Shown here: one piece after another, positions 15,270 through 23,430 of the stretch
Layout of the letters: each line of letters opens with the position of its first letter
Numbering within the stretch: position 1 is the first letter of the stretch
Source of the DNA: Lachnoclostridium sp. UBA903
GTDB lineage: Bacteria; Bacillota; Clostridia; Lachnospirales; Lachnospiraceae
Assembly: GCA_002294045.1 (NCBI GenBank)
Contig: DBEP01000080.1
Span: forward strand, 957-29,365
DNA length: 28,409 nt
Direction of reading: 5' to 3'
The notes under the pieces: model-generated
Told to the model about the DNA's origin: nothing
Seen by the model: only the letters and a program-made list of their open reading frames with translations
Databases searched by the model: none
Program-made: the position numbers and the translations under genes

Positions 15270-18200
15270 ACAGCATCAAAAAAGTATTGGTGATAGGTTC
15301 CGGCCCGATTATAATCGGACAGGCGGCTGAGTTTGATTATGCAGGCACACAGGCCTGCCGTTCCTTAAAGGAAGAAGGTATCTGCGTTGTACTGGTAAAT
15401 TCCAATCCGGCTACCATAATGACGGACAAAGATATTGCGGATATGGTTTATATCGAGCCTTTAACACCGGATATTGTAAAAAAGATAATTCTAAAGGAAA
15501 AACCGGACAGTATACTTCCGACTCTGGGCGGACAGGCAGCCTTAAATATTGCCATGGAATTGGACGAGTCTGGATTTTTAAGTGAAAATGAGGTTAAATT
15601 AATCGGTACTACGTCTGAAACCATAAAAAAAGCGGAGGACCGCCAGGAATTTAAAACTACCATGGAAAAAATCGGTGAACCCTGTGCTCCAAGTACGGTG
15701 GTAACTACGGTGGAGGCTGCGATGGACTTTGCGGGAGCCATCGGATATCCGGTGGTTGTCCGTCCGGCTTATACCCTTGGCGGAAGCGGCGGCGGAATTG
15801 CACAAAATGAAGACCAGCTGAAAGAGATCTGTTCCAATGGTCTTCGTCTGAGCCGTGTGGGCCAATGCCTTATTGAACGCTGTATTGCCGGCTGGAAGGA
15901 AATAGAGTATGAGGTAATGAGGGATAATCAGGGCAACTGTATTACCGTATGTAATATGGAAAATATCGATCCGGTAGGTGTTCATACCGGGGACAGTATC
16001 GTAGTGGCGCCTTCCCAGACCCTTGCCGATAAAGAATACCAGATGTTAAGAACCTCTGCTATGAATATTATTACGGAGTTAAATATTACCGGAGGCTGCA
16101 ACGTCCAATATGCGCTGCACCCGGAAACCTTTGAATACTGTGTGATTGAGGTCAATCCAAGAGTAAGCCGTTCCTCGGCCTTAGCATCCAAGGCTACGGG
16201 ATATCCCATTGCCAAGGTTGCGGCCAAAATAGCTTTGGGCTATAACCTGGATGAAATTAAAAATGCAATTACCGGTAAAACCTATGCCAGCTTTGAACCG
16301 GCGCTGGACTATGTGGTTGTTAAGATACCCAAATGGCCTTTTGATAAATTTATCATGGCTAAAAGGACCCTGACCACACAGATGAAAGCAACCGGTGAAG
16401 TTATGAGCATCTGCACCAATTTTGAGGGAGCTTTGATGAAGGCGCTCCGTTCCCTGGAGCAGAACATATACAGCCTGCATTACGGCAATTATGAGCAATA
16501 TCCGGTGGATGAAATCAGAGAAAAATTGTATCAGATTGATGACAGGCGTCTGTTTGTTATTGCGGAAGCAATCCGCAGGGGAATTTCCTTTGACGAAATA
16601 TATGATATAACCAAAATAGACAGATGGTTTTTAGATAAAATTACCGTTCTGGTTGAAATGGAACAGGAGTTAAAAAACGGGCCTTTAACGGAAGAGCTGT
16701 TGAAAGAAGCCAAAAGACTGGAATTTCCGGACCGCGTTATTGCGGAATTAACAGGTAAAACCCTGGCGGAAGTGAAAGAACTCCGTAAAAAGGAATATGG
16801 TATTATACCTGCTTATAAGATGGTAGATACCTGTGCGGCGGAGTTTGAAGCCAGTACACCCTATTATTATTCCTGCTATGGCAGTGAAAATGAGGTGGAC
16901 CCGGTTAAGGCCAGAAAAAAGGTCATGGTATTGGGCTCCGGGCCGATCCGGATCGGCCAGGGTATTGAATTTGATTATTGTTCCGTACACAGCGTATGGG
17001 CTTTAAGTAAAGCCGGATTCGAGACCATAATTGTAAATAATAATCCGGAAACCGTAAGTACGGATTTTGATATAGCAGATAAGTTGTATTTTGAACCTCT
17101 TACTCCGGAGGATGTGGAAAATATTGTGGATTTGGAGCAGCCCGACGGAGCGGTGGTACAATTCGGAGGCCAGACGGCAATCAAGCTGACGGATGCCCTG
17201 CTGAAAATGGGTGTGACGATTCTCGGAACCTCTGCCGAAAACGTAGATGCGGCGGAAGACAGGGAATTATTTGATGAAATCCTGGAGGAATGCTGTATAC
17301 CGAGGCCGGCAGGCAAGACCGTATTTACAACAGAAGAAGCCATTGCGGCAGCCAATGAGCTGGGATATCCGGTTTTGGTAAGACCTTCCTACGTATTGGG
17401 AGGACAGGGGATGCAGATTGCCATATCGGATGAGGACATCAGGGAATTCATGGAAATTATTAATCAGAATGTCCAGGAACATCCGATTCTGGTTGACAAA
17501 TATCTGATGGGCAAAGAGGTTGAGGTAGATGCCGTATGTGACGGAGAAGATATTCTGATTCCCGGCATTATGGAGCATGTGGAACGCGCCGGCATCCATT
17601 CGGGGGACAGTATATCCGTATATCCGGCACAGAACGTAACAGAAAGGCTTCAGAACGTAATTGTGGATTATACCAGAAAACTGGCGAAATCCCTTAATGT
17701 AATCGGACTTATTAATATCCAGTTTATTCTTTATAACGATGAAGTTTATGTAATTGAAGTAAACCCGCGTTCCAGCCGTACCGTCCCTTATATCAGCAAA
17801 GTAACCGGTATCCCCATTGTTGCCTTGGCCTCCCGTGTGATACTTGGCGAAAAGATTAAGAATTTGGGATTTGGGACAGGTCTGGCGCCTGATGCGGACT
17901 ATATAGCAATTAAAATGCCGGTATTTTCTTTTGAGAAATTACACGGAGCCGATATCAGCCTTGGGCCGGAAATGAAATCCACCGGTGAATGTTTAGGAAT
18001 TGCCAGAACCTTTAATGAAGCTTTATACAAAGCATTTTTAGGTGCGGGAATTAATCTTCCGAAACATAAAAAGATGATAATGACCGTAAAGGACGCGGAT
18101 AAGCTGGAAGCCGTGGAAGTAGGAAGGAGATTTAAAGCTCTTGGTTACGAAATATATGCAACCAGAAGTACGGCCAAGTTCTTAAGTGAGAACGGTGTGG

Positions 18201-18457
18201 AAGCCATCCCTGTTAATAAGCTGGATAAAGAGGCTCCTACCATTATTGACCTAATTCTTGGCCATGAAATTGACCTGGTTATTGATACGCCGACCCAGGG
18301 ACGTGATAAATCCAGGGACGGATTTTTAATACGCCGTACCTCCATCGAAACCGGAGTAACCTGCCTGACATCCCTGGATACGGCCGATGCCCTGTTAACC
18401 AGTCTGGAAAATGCGGATATTGACAATATTTCACTAATTGATATAGCAAAACTATAA
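15257..18457 (+). CDS. carB: Carbamoyl-phosphate synthase large subunit
   Basis: 1066 residues, close to the usual ~1070. Two homologous ATP-grasp halves are present: the first begins with VLVIGSGPIIIGQAAEFDYA and the second, near residue 555, with MVLGSGPIRIGQGIEFDYCS. The oligomerisation region lies between them (about 400-550). The last ~130 residues form the MGS-like allosteric domain that binds UMP or ornithine in homologues. ATG-grasp regions are free of frameshifts. GGAGGT lies upstream of ATG 15257, inside carA. The subunit uses two ATP with bicarbonate and ammonia. It is convergent with the Csp-like protease across the MITE-like hairpin at 18476-18550. Confidence 0.97.
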   Translation: MPKIDSIKKVLVIGSGPIIIGQAAEFDYAGTQACRSLKEEGICVVLVNSNPATIMTDKDIADMVYIEPLTPDIVKKIILKEKPDSILPTLGGQAALNIAMELDESGFLSENEVKLIGTTSETIKKAEDRQEFKTTMEKIGEPCAPSTVVTTVEAAMDFAGAIGYPVVVRPAYTLGGSGGGIAQNEDQLKEICSNGLRLSRVGQCLIERCIAGWKEIEYEVMRDNQGNCITVCNMENIDPVGVHTGDSIVVAPSQTLADKEYQMLRTSAMNIITELNITGGCNVQYALHPETFEYCVIEVNPRVSRSSALASKATGYPIAKVAAKIALGYNLDEIKNAITGKTYASFEPALDYVVVKIPKWPFDKFIMAKRTLTTQMKATGEVMSICTNFEGALMKALRSLEQNIYSLHYGNYEQYPVDEIREKLYQIDDRRLFVIAEAIRRGISFDEIYDITKIDRWFLDKITVLVEMEQELKNGPLTEELLKEAKRLEFPDRVIAELTGKTLAEVKELRKKEYGIIPAYKMVDTCAAEFEASTPYYYSCYGSENEVDPVKARKKVMVLGSGPIRIGQGIEFDYCSVHSVWALSKAGFETIIVNNNPETVSTDFDIADKLYFEPLTPEDVENIVDLEQPDGAVVQFGGQTAIKLTDALLKMGVTILGTSAENVDAAEDRELFDEILEECCIPRPAGKTVFTTEEAIAAANELGYPVLVRPSYVLGGQGMQIAISDEDIREFMEIINQNVQEHPILVDKYLMGKEVEVDAVCDGEDILIPGIMEHVERAGIHSGDSISVYPAQNVTERLQNVIVDYTRKLAKSLNVIGLINIQFILYNDEVYVIEVNPRSSRTVPYISKVTGIPIVALASRVILGEKIKNLGFGTGLAPDADYIAIKMPVFSFEKLHGADISLGPEMKSTGECLGIARTFNEALYKAFLGAGINLPKHKKMIMTVKDADKLEAVEVGRRFKALGYEIYATRSTAKFLSENGVEAIPVNKLDKEAPTIIDLILGHEIDLVIDTPTQGRDKSRDGFLIRRTSIETGVTCLTSLDTADALLTSLENADIDNISLIDIAKL

Positions 18458-18475
18458 ATCCATACCCTGCTAAAT

Positions 18476-18550
18476 GAGGCTGCTGAAAAAGCCCTTTTCG
18501 CTACATCTTTATTCATTCAGTATCAGAAAAGGGTCTTTTTCAGCAGCCTC
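18476..18550. mobile_element. 75-bp MITE-like hairpin, doubling as terminator
   Basis: Inverted arms of 24-25 bases (18476-18499 and 18526-18550, beginning GAGGCTGCTGAAAAAG) differ by one inserted base and enclose a 26-base loop. The unit is flanked by TGCTAAA at 18468-18474 and 18551-18557, consistent with a target duplication of 7-8 bases. It lies exactly between carB and the protease, whose TAG stop is inside the right-hand repeat. It can end transcription from both sides, since A/T tracts lie in the stems. Confidence 0.65.
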
Positions 18551-18552
18551 TG

Positions 18553-20268
18553 CTAAACCGCTGTTTCTCCTCTTAAACTATCAAAGGCGTTGTATATATC
18601 TAAAATGCCGTAACCCCATTCCCGGTTAGGATAGGTGATACCCGGGGTTCTTCTGGCACCCCGTATCAGCAGATTTTTTATTTCCACACTGTCAAGCTGG
18701 GTATAGTTGCCCTCAATGATGCCCCATTCCAGTACCATGGCAGCAATTCCCGCCGTATGGGCGGCGGCCACACTGGTACCTGATCTGGTGACGTAAGTAT
18801 TGCCGGGACCGGGACCAATCAGGTTGACCCCCGGCGCAGCCATGGCAGGGCTTATTGTATTTATCCTTGTAAATCCTCTGCTGGCATTAATAAAAAGACT
18901 CTGATTGGTGTAATTATAGGCGGTGACAACAATGGGAATTATGGTATTGCCGGGAGAGGTCAGCGTAATTTCAGGAGTCGGCTGGGTAAAATAAGTCTCG
19001 CTGCTTATGAAATTAGATATGGGGAGCCATATATTAAAACGGGAATCCAGGTCCAGGTTGGAATATACCCGGAATCTCCATATACCTTCGGTAGGACTGT
19101 TAAACCGCATCAAAATCAGCTGGTCTCCCGTCTGGGTTTCTACAATCTGGTAGTCCACATAAATTACGGTTTCTTCAAAAATAAACCGGATTATTCTGGT
19201 TTCTCCGATTCTGGCCGGTATCCTCGGTATGAATTCCCCCGTAGGGGACAGAATGTCAATGGAAAATGTACTGGGGGCATCGCCCCATAATTCCATGGAA
19301 AAGCCTTCTTCATTTGGACCAACTCTCAATTCCACCGTTTCATATTCGACTCCCCGGGCAATGATTCCTTCAAAGTGATGTCCGGTGTTGCCTTCATTTC
19401 CGCCTGCTATGGAGACTCCGATACCGTTAAAATCTGCTATAACAGAAAGATAATTGCTTAATACACCCCGGTGGTCATGGGCTCCCTGGGACGTGCCAAA
19501 GCCTATGCAGATGGATAAAGGCCTCACTAATCGGTTGGCAATGCTGAGCAGATAATTAACGCCCATTATAATGTCCGTTTCCTGGTAACATATGACATCT
19601 TGGGGTATGAAAAAGAAATTACGGATAAATTGTTTTGCCTGCCTTAATTTAACTACTATAATATCAGCAAAGGGAACCACGCCGGAGAAATTATTTTCTA
19701 TGTTTTCCGTCCCCGCCGCAATGCCCGCCAGGAAAGTACCGTGACCGTCTTCGTCCGTACTCGGAACCACGGACAGGGGATCGGTATTCCCGAGAGCAAT
19801 ATTGATTTGAGACTGGGTATATTCCGTACCATAATAAAAGCCTTCCGGTGACTGGCCGGTTTGAATTGTCTGGTCCCATATGGAGAATATTTTAGTCGTG
19901 CCGTCAGCATTTTTAAATGCGTTGTGGGTATAATCAATTCCTGTATCAATAATTCCTATCAAAATACCTTCGCCTCTTAAACCGAAGCCAGGTATATTCC
20001 GGATTCTGGTAACCCCGGAGGCTTCCAGGCTGCCGGTATCCATTAAACCAAAGCAGCTGGGATAAATGCTATATCCATATTGTTGAATTAAATTTTCCGG
20101 GAGACCGCTGATAGGAACATAAGCGACAGCATGGGTAGTAGTAAGTGGAGCATAACAGGTATCCGGATTTGCCGTAAGCTGATCCAAATTTTGCCCGAAT
20201 TCTACAATCAATTCAGCGTAATCTTCACTGAGAGCATAATCTCTGCAATTCTGGTCCAAGGTCATCAT
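18553..20268 (-). CDS. Csp-like subtilisin protease (germination, SleC activator)
   Basis: 571 residues from the ATG at 20268 (ATG 20265 and TTG 20274 are alternatives; the only nearby ribosome-like site, GGAG, is very close). Numbered from the TTG, a pro-region of about 90 residues precedes a split S8 domain. D110 is in IGIIDTGIDY, H178 in DGHGTF, oxyanion N293 in GGNEGN and S501 in SGTSVA. A beta-rich insert (about 320-440, FSMELWGDAPSTFSIDILSP) fits the jelly-roll domain known from CspB. All triad residues are present, unlike the inactive CspA/CspC pseudoproteases of C. difficile. Csp proteases convert pro-SleC to active SleC during germination (established). No signal peptide is visible. 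The gene lies about 5 kb from sleC and is divergent from the c-di-GMP gene. Confidence 0.85.
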   Translation of the reverse strand: MMTLDQNCRDYALSEDYAELIVEFGQNLDQLTANPDTCYAPLTTTHAVAYVPISGLPENLIQQYGYSIYPSCFGLMDTGSLEASGVTRIRNIPGFGLRGEGILIGIIDTGIDYTHNAFKNADGTTKIFSIWDQTIQTGQSPEGFYYGTEYTQSQINIALGNTDPLSVVPSTDEDGHGTFLAGIAAGTENIENNFSGVVPFADIIVVKLRQAKQFIRNFFFIPQDVICYQETDIIMGVNYLLSIANRLVRPLSICIGFGTSQGAHDHRGVLSNYLSVIADFNGIGVSIAGGNEGNTGHHFEGIIARGVEYETVELRVGPNEEGFSMELWGDAPSTFSIDILSPTGEFIPRIPARIGETRIIRFIFEETVIYVDYQIVETQTGDQLILMRFNSPTEGIWRFRVYSNLDLDSRFNIWLPISNFISSETYFTQPTPEITLTSPGNTIIPIVVTAYNYTNQSLFINASRGFTRINTISPAMAAPGVNLIGPGPGNTYVTRSGTSVAAAHTAGIAAMVLEWGIIEGNYTQLDSVEIKNLLIRGARRTPGITYPNREWGYGILDIYNAFDSLRGETAV

Positions 20269-20385
20269 CTCCAATATAATGAATTCATTAATTAAATATA
20301 TGAGCCAATATTTTTATTATTCTTTCTAACATTCAAGCCCAGTACAGCATTGCAGGATAATACAGGAAGCATTTCATTTTTTTAG

Positions 20386-20414
20386 TTGTCTGATACTAAA
20401 ATTCATGATATAAT
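20386..20414 (+). promoter_or_regulatory. Predicted sigma-A promoter of the GGDEF/EAL gene
   Basis: TTGTCT (20386-20391), a 17-base spacer and a perfect TATAAT (20409-20414), 57 bases before the ATG at 20471. It is a good vegetative promoter candidate. Confidence 0.65.
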
Positions 20415-20470
20415 TTAATTTGATTTTACTTCATTAAAAGAACATCAGGGAAGATGGGAAAATACACAGC

Positions 20471-23116
20471 ATGGATGGTAAAGATAAAATACTGAGGGAA
20501 AGAAAGCTTTACACAAAAGAGCAATTAAAGGATTTTTTTATAAATATTTCATTGCCGGACGGCGTGATTTGTAATTATATAGAAAAGGATAATTATATTG
20601 AATATGAGAGTGACGGTACTATTTACTCCGTGTTAATTGACGGAGATAACTGGGAAGAGATAAAGCAGGAAATGTGTCGGCAAAAGGAACGAAAGCTTAT
20701 GGAAAGCTTCCGGATGAAAGAAATGGAGAAACGGGATTCCTTAACAAAATTGTATAATAAGGAATACACCAGGCGTGCCATAGAAGAATTTTTAAAGGCT
20801 TCTGCCCCGGGTTCCCATCATGCACTTATGATAGTTGATATTGATAACTTTCAGATCGTGAATGAAAATCTTGGTTATTTATTTGGGGATACGGTTTTGA
20901 TTAATATAGCGGAATCTCTGAGAAAAATATTTTATGATACGGACATTGCCGGCCGGATTGGCGGAGACGAATTCCTTATTTTTTTAAAGAATATTGTCAG
21001 TCTGGAATTATTAAAGGAAAAGGCGGAAGAAATTTATTCCGTATTCCGAAATACTTATACCGGTGAGAATACGGATTATACCATGTCCTGCAGTATTGGA
21101 ATCGGATTATATCCGGCGGACGGCCTGGACTTTATGCAATTGTTCTTAAAGGCGGATGCGGCCTTGATACATACCAGAGAGAGCCACAGGAACTTTTACG
21201 GCTTTTATCAGGATATACAAAACAGCGGCAGTTACATTGCCCATGACTGTTATGAGAAATACACGATAACAAAAACCAGGGCATATGGAAGCAATAATTT
21301 TGATAAAGAGATTACAGCCTTTGCCTTTGATATTATGTCCCGTACCAAAGACGTTAACAGTGCGATTAATCTATTGCTTAATAAGGTAGGGGTACAATTT
21401 GACTGTAACCATATCTGCATAATGGAAAATTCCATGCCGGATGCCGGTTTTCATATAACCTATCTCAGCTGTAAAGACGGTACGAAATCAGGGGAAAATA
21501 AACTCAGCAAGTTTATAATCGGATTAAAAGACTATACGAATAAATTTGATGATAACGGTATTTTTTATATTAATGATGCAAATGATATGAAAGCAGATAA
21601 AGATAAGCTCCTTCTTAGTTCTCTGGGAATTCAGGCATTACTTCAATGTGGTATTTTTGAAAACGGTATATTAAAAGGTTGTGTCAGTCTGCATGACTGT
21701 GAAAAACCAAGATATTGGACCCAGTATGAAATCGATTCTTTAGTTACCATAACTAAAATAATTTCTTCCTATTTATTAAAAATGCGGGCGTCGGAACGCG
21801 CAAATGAACAGCTCTATAAAATTAAAAATTATGACCCTTTAACCGGGCTGCCTACCCAGCATAAATTTAGAAAGGATGTCAGGCAGTTGCTGGCGGATCA
21901 TCCGGACCGAAAATATGCAATCATATATTCAGATATTACCCAGTTTAAATACATAAATGATTCTCTTGGATACGATATCGGAGATAAAATTTTGTGTGAC
22001 TTTGCAAAGCTTCTGTCCTGCAATGGTTCAAAAGATGCAGGAATTTCAAGAGTATCCGACGATAATTTCGTATCTGTCGTTCCCTTAGAGGACGAAGAAG
22101 TCCTTAAGAATCGTATTATGTCAATGAATGAGCAGTTTAACGTAATGCAGAGGGCTAAGTATCCCGGTAATAAATTTATGATTGCCAGCGGTGTTTCCGT
22201 AATCAGTGCATCGGAAGATATCACAGTTGCCATAGATAATGCCAATATAGCCAGAAAAAGTATTAAGAATTCCCATAAGGCGACCTGTAAGTTCTTTGAC
22301 AACTCCATGAAGATTAAGCTTCAGCGGGAAGCAGAGATAACAAATTCCATGGAACAGGCTCTCAAAAACGGTGAATTTATTATATATCTGCAGCCTAAAA
22401 TCGGTTTAATGGAAAATAACCTGGTGGGTGGGGAAGCTTTGGTAAGATGGAAAAAAAAGGATAATATCCTGATTCCCCCCAATGATTTTATTCCTCTGTT
22501 TGAGCGGAACGGGTTTGTTGTAAACCTGGATTTTTATATTTATGAAGAAGTCTGCAAGTTAATTCAATCGTGGCTGAGAAAGGGCCATCCCGTTGTACCC
22601 ATATCCGTTAATGTTTCCAGAATCCATTTAAATGATGAAGATTTTGTAAATGAAATAAAGAAATTGGTGGATTATTATCATATACCATATCATTTGCTGG
22701 AATTGGAGCTGACGGAAAGCATATTTCTGAATAATGCGGAAGCGGCATTAGCTGCTATGAAAAAACTCCGCAAATTGGGATTCGGTGTTTCTATTGATGA
22801 TTTTGGTGCCGGATATTCTTCCCTTAACTTATTGAAAAACATGGAGACGGATGTCATTAAACTGGATAAGGAGTTTTTTGGACAGGGTGATATGCAAAAG
22901 GAAGAGCAGATTATCGTATCCAGTATTATCAGTATGGCTAAACAGCTGAATATGAAGGTCTTATCCGAAGGGGTGGAAACACAGACCCAGGCTGATTTCT
23001 TAAAAAGTGTATTCTGCGACATGGCCCAGGGCTATCTCTACTCCAAACCCATACCGGTTAATGAATTTGAAAAATTATTAAAAAGTCACTCATCCGGACA
23101 TTCCCTATTAGTATAA
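20471..23116 (+). CDS. Cyclic di-GMP enzyme: GGDEF-GAF-degenerate GGDEF-EAL
   Basis: 881 residues, cytoplasmic, no membrane segments. After a short N-terminal region (1-~85), a first GGDEF domain (~88-250) has the intact motif G164-G-D-E-F168. The inhibitory RxxD site is not kept (Y155 in place of Arg, D158 present). A GAF-like domain follows (~285-450). A second GGDEF domain (~460-620) is degenerate, with S529-D-D-N-F533. The EAL domain (~625-870) has E655-A-L, LTES, DDFGAGYSSL and EGVET, so the phosphodiesterase residues appear intact. Both synthesis and hydrolysis of c-di-GMP are possible, and the degenerate copy may bind GTP or serve structurally. No T-run terminator is evident directly downstream; the hairpin array begins 66 bases later. 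GGGA about 10 bases upstream supports ATG 20471. Confidence 0.93.
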   Translation: MDGKDKILRERKLYTKEQLKDFFINISLPDGVICNYIEKDNYIEYESDGTIYSVLIDGDNWEEIKQEMCRQKERKLMESFRMKEMEKRDSLTKLYNKEYTRRAIEEFLKASAPGSHHALMIVDIDNFQIVNENLGYLFGDTVLINIAESLRKIFYDTDIAGRIGGDEFLIFLKNIVSLELLKEKAEEIYSVFRNTYTGENTDYTMSCSIGIGLYPADGLDFMQLFLKADAALIHTRESHRNFYGFYQDIQNSGSYIAHDCYEKYTITKTRAYGSNNFDKEITAFAFDIMSRTKDVNSAINLLLNKVGVQFDCNHICIMENSMPDAGFHITYLSCKDGTKSGENKLSKFIIGLKDYTNKFDDNGIFYINDANDMKADKDKLLLSSLGIQALLQCGIFENGILKGCVSLHDCEKPRYWTQYEIDSLVTITKIISSYLLKMRASERANEQLYKIKNYDPLTGLPTQHKFRKDVRQLLADHPDRKYAIIYSDITQFKYINDSLGYDIGDKILCDFAKLLSCNGSKDAGISRVSDDNFVSVVPLEDEEVLKNRIMSMNEQFNVMQRAKYPGNKFMIASGVSVISASEDITVAIDNANIARKSIKNSHKATCKFFDNSMKIKLQREAEITNSMEQALKNGEFIIYLQPKIGLMENNLVGGEALVRWKKKDNILIPPNDFIPLFERNGFVVNLDFYIYEEVCKLIQSWLRKGHPVVPISVNVSRIHLNDEDFVNEIKKLVDYYHIPYHLLELELTESIFLNNAEAALAAMKKLRKLGFGVSIDDFGAGYSSLNLLKNMETDVIKLDKEFFGQGDMQKEEQIIVSSIISMAKQLNMKVLSEGVETQTQADFLKSVFCDMAQGYLYSKPIPVNEFEKLLKSHSSGHSLLV

Positions 23117-23182
23117 TTAATAAACAATAATACATGAGAGATATGATAAAAAACATTGCCGGAAAAAGAATGACGGTTATAA

Positions 23183-23411
23183 TATAACTTATCGGAAGAT
23201 GCTTTTTATCTTCCGATAAAAGGCGCTGCTATTGCGCCGTACATCCGACGATAGAAACATGTTTTGGTTTCTATCGTATAACTTATTGGAAGCTGTTTTC
23301 CAAACTTCTGATAAAAGGCGCTGTTTCTGCGCCGTGCATCCGATGATAGAAACATGTTTTTGGTTTCTATCGTATAACTTATGGGAAGATGCTTTTTATC
23401 TTCCCAATAAT
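23183..23411 (+). repeat. Tandem array of three-hairpin units upstream of the GH31 gene
   Basis: Unit 1 is 23183-23276 (94 bases), unit 2 is 23277-23372 (96 bases) and partial unit 3 is 23373-23411; each starts TATAACTTAT. Each full unit has three stems: A (23190-23200 with 23208-23218 in unit 1), B (GGCGC with GCGCC, 23222-23238) and C (CGATAGAAAC with GTTTCTATCG, 23249-23276). Stem A changes in a paired way between units 1 and 3 (CGGAAGAT/ATCTTCCG versus GGGAAGAT/ATCTTCCC), which implies selection on structure. The last stem ends about 7 bases before the ribosome site of the alpha-xylosidase gene. ORFs through the array have no ribosome sites. Confidence 0.8.
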
Positions 23412-23430
23412 TAAAGGAAAGGAGATATCT

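Noticed and set aside
23183..23411. CRISPR array
   Set aside because: Units are 94-96 bases, contiguous and similar throughout with no variable spacers. They consist of hairpins, and no cas genes are present.
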